This document shows positions 43,259 through 52,938 of a DNA stretch of 64,000 nucleotides, in pieces. Numbering within the stretch: the first letter of the stretch is position 1; each line of letters begins with the position of its first letter. The notes beneath the pieces are model-generated. The model was not told where the DNA came from, did not search any database, and saw nothing but the letters and a program-made list of their open reading frames with translations. The stretch lies in contig JAVTVY010018819.1 in assembly GCA_036873755.1 (NCBI GenBank), positions 1 to 64,000 on the forward strand, read 5' to 3'. This DNA comes from Hanleya hanleyi (Eukaryota > Mollusca > Polyplacophora > Lepidopleurida > Hanleyidae). Both the position numbers and the translations under genes were made by a program.

Positions 43259-44155
43259 TCAGCCTATGGTGTAGTCGGTCAGCTTGGTAACGACAAACGT
43301 GACATTGGTCATCCTCTCTACGACCCACTGGGTGTTGGGGCGTTGTTGTTGGGCCCATTCCAAGGGATCCACGGTGTCCAGTTTCTCCAGCATCGTCTCT
43401 AGCGACGTCTTATCCGTGATGGTAAACGGTTGGTCAAATACCCGGATGCTACTGCTCGGGTAAAAATATCGGACTTGGTCTGCCTCCTTATGCCTTAGCA
43501 CATAACCAAACGCCAGATTCAACTTGAAGGTCGTACTTTGATCGTTGAAGATGGCTTCCACGTAGCTGCGTAGATGGGCGAGGTCGGTCAGTCGGAAATT
43601 GTAGATATCTTGAATAGGGCGATGACGGTGGAAGCAGTGCCGGATCATGGGCCAATGGCGCCGATAGATGTCACTCACTGGATGATCGTCGTGTAACAGA
43701 TCGCTAGGAACATTTATGGGTTCGTCCGCGAAGTGTACTTTGCCCTCTACGTCGTACAAAATCTGGCTCAAGGTCTTGTCGTCGGAATTTGACTGTTGAA
43801 TTAGGGCGACATCATCATCATCGGCCCTCATGCGATGGGTGGGAGCTCCCTCTGTCTCGATACTGGTGCTTATGGGCTTCTCTACCAGCAAACGTGGCTG
43901 CGGAACAGGGTGTCGTGTGCGTTGGTGCCGCAGCAACTGACTGGTCAGTTTGAAAAGCCGACCACATTTTTCGCATGGACGCTTGGGTGGCCCATGAATT
44001 GAACGTTTATGGCGCTGTAAATGATCCGGGCGCTGAAACGACAATGTACATATCGTACAGCTATACCGGGCGGTTCCGTCGTGCTTGGTAGCCTCATGGC
44101 GGCGCAAGTCGTGCAGACGAGTGAATGATTTCGAGCACGTAGTACAAGTGAACAT
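43259..44155 (-). CDS. Element B zinc-finger protein, copy 2
   Basis: 298 codons, collinear with copy 1: three C2H2 fingers, acidic linker and the same C-terminal domain ending TKLTDYTIG. Finger 2 is different from copy 1 (helix region QRPDHLQRHKRS against IRQGSLRCHERT), whereas fingers 1 and 3 and the C-terminal domain are conserved, which implies changed DNA specificity on a shared effector. A TATA box lies at 44201-44208. It is intact and on the same strand as copy 1. Confidence 0.8.
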   Translation of the reverse strand: MFTCTTCSKSFTRLHDLRRHEATKHDGTARYSCTICTLSFQRPDHLQRHKRSIHGPPKRPCEKCGRLFKLTSQLLRHQRTRHPVPQPRLLVEKPISTSIETEGAPTHRMRADDDDVALIQQSNSDDKTLSQILYDVEGKVHFADEPINVPSDLLHDDHPVSDIYRRHWPMIRHCFHRHRPIQDIYNFRLTDLAHLRSYVEAIFNDQSTTFKLNLAFGYVLRHKEADQVRYFYPSSSIRVFDQPFTITDKTSLETMLEKLDTVDPLEWAQQQRPNTQWVVERMTNVTFVVTKLTDYTIG

Positions 44156-44200
44156 CTTGGTGGTTGACAGAGTATCTGATGAAACGGCCAGGCCGCTTCC

Positions 44201-44208
44201 CTTTTATA
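44201..44208 (-). promoter_or_regulatory. TATA box of zinc-finger copy 2
   Basis: TATAAAAG followed by GGAAGCGGCC, 46 nt before the ATG at 44155. Confidence 0.65.
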
Positions 44209-44311
44209 GCACACTAGCTGCTGATCTATTTTTAGCACACTCAGTTCAACTACTCCCAAGTCGAGGCCCAAGATGTACTGGTGTACAACTGAACCGCGTT
44301 GCGCGCGCGCG

Positions 44312-44372
44312 TGTGTATGTATGTATGTATTTTATGTGAGTATGTATGTATGTATGTATGTATGTATGTATG
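44312..44372. repeat. (GTAT)n microsatellite
   Basis: Two runs of ATGT/GTAT tetranucleotides separated by TTTATGTGA. Confidence 0.9.
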
Positions 44373-44602
44373 GGCAGTGGATTTCACATCCGGGACCTTG
44401 TCAACATCCGGGTTTTCCAGTGGGTTTTTCCCCTCGTTCCCCCATCTCCCATACGGGTACTGTGGTTTTACATCCGGGTCCGCATCTTACCTCCGGGGTT
44501 TACCATGTTCACTGTCACGTGTCCGGAACCGGAAGTCGTTACAAGACAGGTGGCGCCCCGTGCCCCGGAGCTCTTGAAGCTCGGAGCTCTTGGAGCGGTG
44601 TG

Positions 44603-44860
44603 CAAACACTGGTCAAAGAAGGCTATACAACCAAACACTGGTCAAACAGGGATATACCGTCAAACACTGGTCAAACAGGACTATACTACCAAACACTTGT
44701 CAAACAGGGCTATACCACCAAACACTGGTCAAGCAGGGCTATACCACCAAACACTGGCCAAACAAGGCTATACCACCAAACACTGGTTAAACAGGGCTAT
44801 ACCACCAAACACTGGTCAAACAGAGCTACATCAGCAAACACTGGACAAACGGGAAATAGT
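44603..44860. repeat. 29-bp minisatellite in the centre of element B
   Basis: About nine units of AAACACTGGTCAAACAGGGC plus TATACCACC. The period is not a multiple of three, so the same peptide cycles through all three plus-strand frames, giving three spurious long frames. Confidence 0.9.
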
Positions 44861-44869
44861 GAGGAGAAA

Positions 44870-45105
44870 TATTAGACCTGCCTCACTAACTGTATTGTGG
44901 ATGTATTGGTAATAAGAAGTTTGAGTATCTCTGATGAACCATATTGAACGGAAGCGATCTTTCACCCATGCGCACCATTATTATCCGGTATTCTGCAAGA
45001 GCATTTGTATATTTAATATTAGACCTGCCTCACTAACTGTATTGTGGATGTATTGATAATAAGAAGTTAGAGTATCACTGATGAACCATATTGATCGGAA
45101 CTGAC
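44870..45105. repeat. Direct duplication of about 80 bp
   Basis: ATTAGACCTGCCTCACTAAC and the following roughly 70 bp occur at 44,871-44,950 and again at 45,020-45,100. This is the symmetry centre of element B. Confidence 0.85.
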
Positions 45106-45200
45106 CTTTGACCCTGCGCGCATTGTTAGCGCGCCCCGGGGTCAAAGGTCAGTTCCGGTCACGTGAACGGAAGCGGAAGTGACCTCACAGAGGTCATATG
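45100..45200. repeat. Inner palindrome resembling the 260-bp element
   Basis: CTGACCTTTGACC...GGTCAAAGGTCAG forms a hairpin, followed by TTCCGGTCACGTGAACGGAA and GGAAGTGACCTCA. The same word order is found in the 2278-2537 palindrome. A partial copy lies near 44,515-44,560. Confidence 0.65.
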
Positions 45201-45418
45201 CAAATGTCACTTCCGAGCTCTGAGCTCCACACGCTTTGAGCTCCAAGAGCTCCGCTCCAAGAGCTCTGCCACACGGGAGCTGCCACCACCACCACCACCA
45301 CCGGGCGAGGTCCGCCATCTTCAGTCCGTGTCTTTTCGGTGACGGAGTGTGAACATGATAGCACATGTACTGCCCGGTCTGTGGGGTTTTCCCACAATGT
45401 CGTTCACGTCCGAGTCTC

Positions 45419-45512
45419 TTCGGTCACTTCCCGAAAAGACACGGAGGTGCCCGAAGAGACACGGAGGTCACCGAAGATGTCACGGAGATCACCGAAGAGA
45501 CACGGAGGTGCC
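45419..45512. repeat. 20-21-bp minisatellite (ACGGAGGTGACCGAAGAG), first array
   Basis: Four to five units upstream of zinc-finger copy 3. The same unit occurs in the right TIR of element A near 23,290-23,335. Confidence 0.85.
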
Positions 45513-45536
45513 CGAACATGATACCAGCTAGCGTGC

Positions 45537-45544
45537 TATAAAAG
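45537..45544 (+). promoter_or_regulatory. TATA box of zinc-finger copy 3
   Basis: TATAAAAG followed by AGAAGCGGCC, 46 nt before the ATG at 45590. Confidence 0.65.
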
Positions 45545-45589
45545 AGAAGCGGCCTGGCCGTTTCATCAGACACTCTGTCAACCACCAAG

Positions 45590-46504
45590 ATGTTCACTTG
45601 TACTACGTGCTCGAAATCATTCACTCGTCTGCACGACTTGCGCCGCCATGAGGCTACCAAGCACGAAGGAACCGCCCGGTATAGCTGTACGATATGTACA
45701 CTGTCGTTTCAGCGCCCGGATCATTTACAGCGCCACACACGTGCACGCCATGAAGTACCCAAGCGTCCATGCGAAGAATGTGGTCGGCTTTTCAAACTGA
45801 CCAGTCAGTTGCTGCGACACCAACGCACACGACACCCTGTTCCGCAGCCACGTTTGCAGGTAGAAGAGCCCGTAGGCATCAATATCGAGACAGGGGGAAC
45901 TCCCACCCATCGCACGAGGGCCGATGATGATGTCGCCCTAATTCAACAGTCAAATTCCGACGACAAGACCGTGGGCCAGATTTTGTACGACGTGGAGGGC
46001 AAAGTACACTTCGTGGACGAGCCCATAAATGTTCCTAGCGATCTGTTACACGAAGACCATCCAGTGAGTGACATCTATCGGCGCCATTGGCCCATGATCC
46101 GGCACTTTTTCTACCGTCATCGCCCTATTCAAGATATCTACAATTTCCGACTGACCGACCTCGCCCGTCTACGCAGCTACCTGGAAGCCATCTTCAACGA
46201 TCAAACTACAGCCTTCATGTTGAATCTGACGTTTGGTTATGTGCTGCAGCATAAGGACACAGACCAAGCCCGATATTTTTACCTGAGCAGTAACATTCCG
46301 GTATTTGATCAACCGTTTACCATCATTAACCGGGCGTCGCTAGAAGCGATGCTGGAGAAACTGGACACCGTGGATCCCTTGGAATGGGCCCAACAACAAC
46401 GCCCCAACACACAATGGGTCGTAGAGAGGGTGACCAATGCCACGTTTTTCGCTACCAAGCTGACCGACCACCCCCATCGGCTGAATGCGTCACTCATGCA
46501 CTGA
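45590..46504 (+). CDS. Element B zinc-finger protein, copy 3
   Basis: 304 codons, closest to copy 2 in all three fingers (finger 2 QRPDHLQRHTRA) and in the C-terminal domain. The last residues differ because one extra C in the C run near 46,473 shifts the frame, replacing the usual ending after TDHP and adding a few residues. It is otherwise intact and lies on the plus strand, mirror-placed to copy 2 about the centre near 44.9 kb. Confidence 0.8.
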   Translation: MFTCTTCSKSFTRLHDLRRHEATKHEGTARYSCTICTLSFQRPDHLQRHTRARHEVPKRPCEECGRLFKLTSQLLRHQRTRHPVPQPRLQVEEPVGINIETGGTPTHRTRADDDVALIQQSNSDDKTVGQILYDVEGKVHFVDEPINVPSDLLHEDHPVSDIYRRHWPMIRHFFYRHRPIQDIYNFRLTDLARLRSYLEAIFNDQTTAFMLNLTFGYVLQHKDTDQARYFYLSSNIPVFDQPFTIINRASLEAMLEKLDTVDPLEWAQQQRPNTQWVVERVTNATFFATKLTDHPHRLNASLMH

Positions 46505-46555
46505 TGAATACCATAACATGCCGTACATACTCTATATGTCTACATGCTGATCGTT

Positions 46556-46940
46556 GACGGTACGGAGGTGACCGAAGAGACACGGAGGTGACCGAAGATG
46601 TCACGGAGGTCACCGAAGAGACAAGGAGGTGACCGAAGATGTCACGGAGGTCACCGAAGAGACACGGAGATCCATCCGGGTTTACACGGGAACAGCCGGG
46701 TAGTTACGGAGGTGACCGAAGAGACACGGAGGTGAGCGAAGATGTCACGGAGGTGCCCGAAGAGACACGGAGGTTACCCAAGATGTCACGGAGGTCACCA
46801 AAGAGACACGGAGGTGACCGAAGATGTCCCGGAGGTTACCGAAGAGACACGGAGGTGCCCGAAGAGTCACGGACGTCACCGAAGACACGGAGGTGACCGA
46901 AGAGACACGGAGGTTGCCGAAAAGACACGAATGTCACGGA
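46556..46940. repeat. 20-21-bp minisatellite (ACGGAGGTGACCGAAGAG), second array
   Basis: About 18 units alternating GAAGAGACACGG and GAAGATGTCACGG, between zinc-finger copies 3 and 4. Apparent proteins here are spurious. Confidence 0.9.
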
Positions 46941-46946
46941 AAAACG

Positions 46947-46954
46947 TATAAAAG
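46947..46954 (+). promoter_or_regulatory. TATA box of zinc-finger copy 4
   Basis: TATAAAAG, 45 nt before the ATG at 46999. The flanks differ from the other three copies. Confidence 0.55.
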
Positions 46955-46998
46955 TGGGAATTTTTACGGCATTCATCATTTCCAGATCCACAGCCGAT

Positions 46999-48159
46999 AT
47001 GTTCTCTTCCACAACTTGCCAGAAGCTTTTTACTCGTCTAGATAATTTACGACGCCACGAGGCCTCCACCCACAATGATGCTCGGTATACTTGTACATCC
47101 TGCGCACGGTCATTCAATCGGGAGGATAATTTACTGCGCCACGAACGCTCATTCCACGAGGGCGCGACGGAACAATGTAACAGTTGTGGTCAACTCATCA
47201 AACGACCCCGTCAGTTAAGACAGCACCAACGTTTGATTCATAGTCCATCACCACGGTATGAGCGACAACTTTCCACTAAAGAGGCACCCATGAGGGTCAG
47301 ACCTAGTGATGATGAGTCCGGGGAGACGAACGCCACTGGTGATGCGATCACGGAGTGTCCGACTATACCCACAACCTAGAGCCTAGATATCCAGCCGGTC
47401 CCTAGCATTACTGTTCCCAGTCATACGTCTGACAACAACGCACATTTTCTGGAAGATGCGGTGGATGTTCCCAACGATCTCTTACAGGACGCCCATCCAG
47501 TGAGTGACATCTATCGGCGCCATTGGCCCATGATATGGCACTGTTTCCACCGTCATCGCCCTATTCAAGATATCTACAATTTCCGACTGACTGACCTCAT
47601 CCGTCTACGCAACTACGTGGAAGCCATCTTCAATGACCAAGCTACGTCCTTCAAATTAAATCTGGCGTTTGGTCATGTACTGCAGCATAAGGAGACAGAT
47701 CAAGTCCGATACTTTTACCCGAGCAGTAACATCTGGATATTTGACCAACCGTTTACCATCATTAACCGGGCGTCGCTAGAGACGATGCTGGAGAAACTGG
47801 ACACCGTGGATCCCTTGGAATGGGCCCAACAACAACGCCTCAACACCAAGTGGACAGTGGAGAGGGCGACCAATGTTACGTTCTTCGTGACAAATTCCGG
47901 AATCTTCCCATCGGGTGAATGTATTCACCCATGCACTGATAGATACTCAGAATGCACAAACAACTATCTGAGGATATGCTGCCTCAACGGTATCCTGGGC
48001 TGCCCGGCGATGATTAGAATAAACGGTTCAAAGCGAACATGGCCGAAGATGGAACTTTCTGAAATGGAGACTTCTGATTGGACAAGAATACATCTAACGG
48101 AGAGGAACGAATATGACAGATGCAAATGGTGGCCTCTGATTGGACAAGAGTCTTCTTGA
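46999..48159 (+). pseudogene. Element B zinc-finger protein, copy 4, interrupted
   Basis: Starts at ATG 46999 (TATA at 46947). Finger 1 has lost its first Cys (MFSSTTC). Fingers 2 and 3 are strongly diverged but still C2H2-like (CTSCARSFNREDNLLRH; CNSCGQLIKRPRQLRQH). An in-frame TAG at 47377-47379 separates the finger part from the C-terminal domain, which resumes in the same frame without further stops (47461 onwards) and is close to the other copies up to NVTFFVT near 47,895. After that the reading continues into unrelated sequence to 48159. It is a decayed copy unless TAG is read through. It mirrors copy 1. Confidence 0.75.
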
Positions 48160-48439
48160 ATTGTAAATATACCCAACGCGGCTCCCCCAGCGTGGGTATG
48201 ATGTAACATTGGGGAGAATAAACTATATGAAAAAATTTCTTCTTGTTGTTGTTCTCTCATGTCTCATCGTTGTTGTTGTTGTTGTTGTACTCTCTCCGGT
48301 CTGTTAAGGCGTAACGACGGACGTCACTGCATTTCGAAGAATGAGTGACAATTCCATGGAATATCTAGAAAATCAGAGCTTCTGAGCTATTTCACCAGGG
48401 CGTTGAAGCATTGAGCTTGGTGTTGGCGGGTGTTGCTAC
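48160..48439. other. 3' flank of copy 4 matching 3' flank of copy 1
   Basis: CTCCCCCAGCGTGGGTATGATGTAACATTGGGGA is found inverted near 41,700-41,735, confirming mirror symmetry inside the terminal repeats. GTTGTTGTT microsatellites follow. Confidence 0.65.
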
Positions 48440-51322
48440 AAGATGACACCTCACACGACGCATTCGGACCAAGGATGGTCCATCTCTACCCTAAATACCT
48501 TCCTTCACTGCCCCAAAATACCCGCTTTCGCTACTACTCGTACTGATGACGTCACCAATGACGTCACAGATGCTGCGGACATGCCTCAAATCGGGGTGTA
48601 CGCCCCGAGAGCTACAACATGACACCTCCCACGACGCATTCGGACCAAGGATGGTCCATCTCTACACCAAATACCATCCTTCACTGCCCCAAAATGTCAA
48701 CTTTCGCTACTACTCGTACTGATGACGTCAACAATGACGTCATATATGACGTGAACATCCCTCAAATCGGGGTCTACACCCCGAGAGCTACAAGATGACA
48801 CCTCCCACGACGCATTCGTACCAAGGATGGTCCATCTCTACCCCAAATACCTTCCTTCACTGCCCCAAAATGTCCACTTTCGCTACTACTCGTATTGAAG
48901 ACGTCATAGATGACGTGGGCAGCCCTCAAATCGGGGTCTACACCCCGAGAGCTACAAAATGATACCCCGCACGACGCATTCGGACCAAGGATGGTCCATC
49001 TCGACACCAAATACCTTCTTGTACTGCCCCAAAATGGCAACTTTACTTACTACACCCAACTGCGCATGCGCAGATTGACACGACTTGCACTAAAAACACG
49101 CCATTCTGACTCTACCCCACACAAGCTTCACTTTGACACCTTCCACGACCCATTCGAACCCATAGCGGTCCATCTCTACCCCAAACACACCCCCACGTAC
49201 CCCCCCAAAATGCCTGCTTTCTACACTACGGCCAGAATGCGCGTGCGCAGACTATTAAAAACGGACGAACCATTAGTTCAGTCGGATGCTCCTCAACGAG
49301 AGCTTCAAAATAAGACTTCATACGACACCATAGGACCATTAGGGACTCACCTAGACCCCAAAACGTCCACCCGGTATGAACCTATACCCCATAGCCATGC
49401 AGTATAGGCCTATGGGCTTACCCAGGCCTCGGTGAACTTTTTCCAAAAATTTCACTGTTTCACTTCGAAACCCCTCCCATCGTGTTCTAAATGACGAGAC
49501 GAGAAAAACAAGACCAAACAACCCATATCACAATGAACGTGTGTGAATTTCCCAGGTTGAACCTATACCCCATAGCCAGCATATAGGCCTATATACAGCC
49601 CTCGGTGACTTTTCCCAAAAATTTCACCGCTTACCTCCGGGAGCCCTCCCATCGTGTTCTTAATGACGAGACGTGAAAAACAAATCCAAACAACCCATAT
49701 CACAATGAACGTGTGTGAATTTCCCAGGTTGGACCTATCCCCCATATAGCCAGCCAATAGGCCTATATACAGACCTCGGTGAGCTTTTTCCAAAAATTTC
49801 ACCGTTTCGTTCCGGGACCCCTCCCATCATGTTCTAAATGACGAGACGAGAAAAACAAAACCAAACAACCCATATCACAATGAACGGGTGTGAATTTCCC
49901 AGGTTGGACCTATCCCCCATATAGCCAGCCTATAGGCCTATATACAGCCCTACCCGGTACTTTTCCAAAAATTCCACCGATTCGCTCCGAGACCCCTCCC
50001 ATTGTGTTTTTCTCGGCGAGACGAGAAAAACGAGACCCCACAACCCATATCACAATAAACGTGTGTGAATTTCCCAGGTTGGACCTATCCCCAATATAGC
50101 CAGCCTATAGGCCTATATACAGCCCTACCGCTCCGGGACCCCTCCCAGTGTGTTTTTCTCGGCGAGACGAGAAAAACGAGACCCCACAACCCATAGTAAC
50201 ACCCACAAAAACAATTGACCACCCCTCCCCCCATATAGCCAGTATGAGCCTAAATACAGACCTGGGTGACTTTTCCCCAAAATTTCACCACTTCGCTCCG
50301 GGACCCCTCCCGTCGTGTTTTTCTTGGCGAGACGAGAAAAACGAGACCCCACAACCCATAGTTAAGCCCACGAAAAAAAAATTGACCACCCCTCCCCCCA
50401 TACAGGCATTTTCCCTTATATTGTATAATACAGACCCCTATTATAGGGGTAAAGTCCGTGTTCCGCTTTTTATATTTTCGGAAAAAAATCATAATTTTAC
50501 ATGCACCCACCCCATTGACTTGATAGGCAGGCCCCAATAAGCCCGGAGACCGATATTAGCCCGTTTGGCTAGAGCTGATACGGGTTTTCCCCTATTTTAG
50601 GGGTACAGTCCGTATTTCGCTTTTTACAGTTCCGGGAAAAAATCCTAATTTTACATGCACCCTTTCCATTGACTTGATAGGCAGGTCCCAATAAGCCCGG
50701 GGACCGATATTAGCCCTTTTGGCTAGGGTTGATAGGTGTTTTCCCCTATTTTAGGGGTAAAGTCCGTGTTCCGCTTTTTATATTTTCGGGAAAAAATCCT
50801 AATTTTACATGCACCCACCCCATTGACTTGATAGGCAGGTCCCGATAAGCTCGCGGACCGATATTAGCCCTTTGGGATAGGGTTGATAGGTGTTTTCCCC
50901 TATTTTAGGGGTAAAGTCCGTGTTCGGCTTTTTATAGTTTCGGGAAACAATACTAATTTTACATACACCCACCCATGTCTGGATGCCCCTTCACGAATGC
51001 TTCACTTTGATACCTCACTCGACCCAATCGGACCATGCAGCGTATTTGAAGTCTGGGGACTACTTTTTCTCCGCGGAAGCTTTTTCCATCGACCGCATCA
51101 CCACCAGACCGCATCACCGGGAAGAATACATGCCCAGGGGCCCTTTGCCGGAACTATAGTGACCTTGAGCTGGTGGCGCCCCCTAGATTGGAACTCTCCT
51201 GTGTTGGAGGTAGCTTTCGGCCTCTTTGGGGAGATGACGGGGAGTTCCCTTTAACCTGGAAAAAAGGGCACCAAGAGTTATCTCCCTGGAAATATGGTAG
51301 TATCCGTATGTTACCTACTACT
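48440..51322. repeat. Right terminal inverted repeat, element B
   Basis: Inverted counterpart of 39022-41427 with more units: four copies of a block with ACGACGCATTCGGACCAAGG and TGATGACGTCA (48,440-49,060), the module shared with element A (49,195-49,370), six CGCTCCGGGACCCCTCCCA units and about 3.5 GCATGTAAAATTAGGATT units, then the unique end. Confidence 0.85.
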
Positions 51323-51328
51323 TGAGAG
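51323..51328. repeat. Target-site duplication, right copy, element B
   Basis: TGAGAG, identical to 39016-39021. Confidence 0.9.
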
Positions 51329-52540
51329 CCTACTACGTAGAAATAAACGCCATGGTACAGTATGATGGTATTACCATAAATAATATGGTACCGTACATCA
51401 TAGTAACATTGGGTACAGTGAGATGGTACCATGGTACATTTGGAACTTTGTTCAGTGTGCTGTGTGATCAACGGAGGACTGGGGTCTGCGTGGACACCAT
51501 GATGCAATTTTCGATCTTGTGAACATTCATAATTTAATAATATGACTTAGGCAAAGCCTAGAAACGAGCGCAGATTAATTCTGCTTTGTTTCTAGCCTTA
51601 TGCCTAATCCATATCAATGATAAGAGCCCCTCGTAAACGTAGAATAATTCTTTCGTTCGCATCTGGCTTTGCCTAATTCATAATCAATTTGTGCACGGAG
51701 TGCTGTCATGACATGTCGAGAAAAAAGATGACAGTCCTTATGCGAAACTCTACTCCCATCTGTGTATATAGTGACTGGCAATCGTATACTTGTACTTGCC
51801 AAGTTCCAGTATCTCCTTGCCTCCACCTTGTGCTTTGAGTGTGGTACAGCTGCTCTCAATGCTTCATCGGTTCCTGACCATCTAGCCTCACTCATATTGA
51901 ATCCACTGAACTTCCTCGGTGAATGTTCCTGCCTGCCTTCGGTGGAGAGGATGATCAGGCGGTTACCTATATTCTCCATCACCGTAGATCCGAGCTTATA
52001 AAAACTAACTGAACTCCTAAAACAAATCTATTAAAATCTTATTACATGTAGACATCGCTTCTTCAAACTGCATGGTGTTGTGGTGTGGCGTGTTTTTAAC
52101 ATCCGTTTCGTGTCGTGCGTGTGTTTTAATATTCATTGTGGAACTATGTACTCCTACGGAGGTGCTCCTTTACAGAGGAGGGATTTACAAACTGAACTGA
52201 ACTGAACTGATGGCACCATAAGCGTGTGTCCCATATGGATTTGAGCTTTATCTGACACACCAAGTCCCAGGAGGGAGATAGATATAGCTTATGCTGATGT
52301 GATGGCCATCATGACATCTTGGCTTTAATCCCCACTTGCCCCCAATCGCGAAAACAGCGTATATGGTTGACAGTGTATACCTATCCTGAAGATATTTACT
52401 CTCTAATGAGTTTGATGTTAATTTCTTGCACCCCAATTTAAATTGTCAATTGTTATTTAATCTATGAAATTCAAATCGGCGAGTTCCTGAAGGATGTCAC
52501 ATAATTTTGAGCACATTCTTCTTCCAAATATGTCCCTGTA
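51329..52540. other. Right flank of element B, no firm gene
   Basis: Begins with the resumed family R sequence. A 122-codon minus frame at 51,614-51,982 contains PVTIYTDGSR, reminiscent of the RNase H domain start in some non-LTR retrotransposons, but the rest does not follow the family. An ACTGAACTGAACTGA run at 52,193 may be a retroposon tail. Confidence 0.35.
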
Positions 52541-52542
52541 TC

Positions 52543-52938
52543 GGTTCCCCGAGATTGGTCTAGTGGGACTAGAATGATGTCTGGGAATATTGCTATACAT
52601 CATGTATCGGTTCCCCGAGATTGGTCTAGTGGGACTAGAATGATGTCTGGGAATATTGCTATACATCATGTATCGGTTCCCCGAGATTGGTCTAGTGGGA
52701 CTAGAATGATGTCTGGGAATATATTGCTATACATCATGTATCGGTTCCCCGAGATTGGTCTAGTGGGACTAGAATGATGTCTGGGAATATTGCTATACAT
52801 CATGTATCGGTTCCCCGAGATTGGTCTAGTGGGACTAGAATGATGTCTGGGAATATTGCTATACATCATGTATCGGTTCCCCGAGATTGGTCTAGTGGGA
52901 CTAGAATGATGTCTGGGAATATTGCTATACATCATGAT
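52543..52938. repeat. 66-bp tandem array, six near-identical units
   Basis: Unit starts ATCGGTTCCCCGAGATTGGT. Copies are almost identical except one with two extra bases (ATATATTGC), which moves the frame. The unit is 22 codons long without stops, so a repeated 22-residue peptide appears on both strands. Recent expansion; no gene context. Confidence 0.93.

Larger units (their letters stand above)
39022..51322. mobile_element. Element B: symmetric Polinton-like element with four zinc-finger genes, 12,301 bp
   Basis: Ends are AGTAGTAGGGAGTCCGCAG and the complement of AGTAGTAGGTAACATACGG, with a perfect 6-bp duplication TGAGAG and a recognisable empty site in the 26-kb family R copy. The terminal repeats (2.4 and 2.9 kb) share modules with element A. 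The interior holds two zinc-finger genes on the minus strand in the left half and two on the plus strand in the right half, with matching 3' flanks, so the whole element is arranged as a mirror image. No capsid, integrase, ATPase, protease or polymerase motif was seen. It must depend on proteins from elsewhere to move. Confidence 0.88.

Noticed and set aside
44273..44912. Three overlapping plus-strand frames with repeated WSNRAIPPNTGQT-like peptides
   Set aside because: The 29-bp repeat cycles the same peptide through all three frames; no gene.
46639..47045. Frames rich in MSRR..PKRHGG
   Set aside because: Produced by the 20-21-bp minisatellite upstream of copy 4.
39022..51322. Hidden Polinton polymerase or integrase in element B
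   Set aside because: I checked the frames of the interior for rve acids and for polymerase motifs such as DTDS-like strings next to zinc-finger genes and found none.
51614..51982. RNase H fragment of a non-LTR retrotransposon
   Set aside because: Only PVTIYTDGSR fits; downstream active-site residues and neighbouring reverse transcriptase are not seen.
52543..52938. CRISPR-like array
   Set aside because: The units are contiguous with no unique spacers and the DNA is from an animal.
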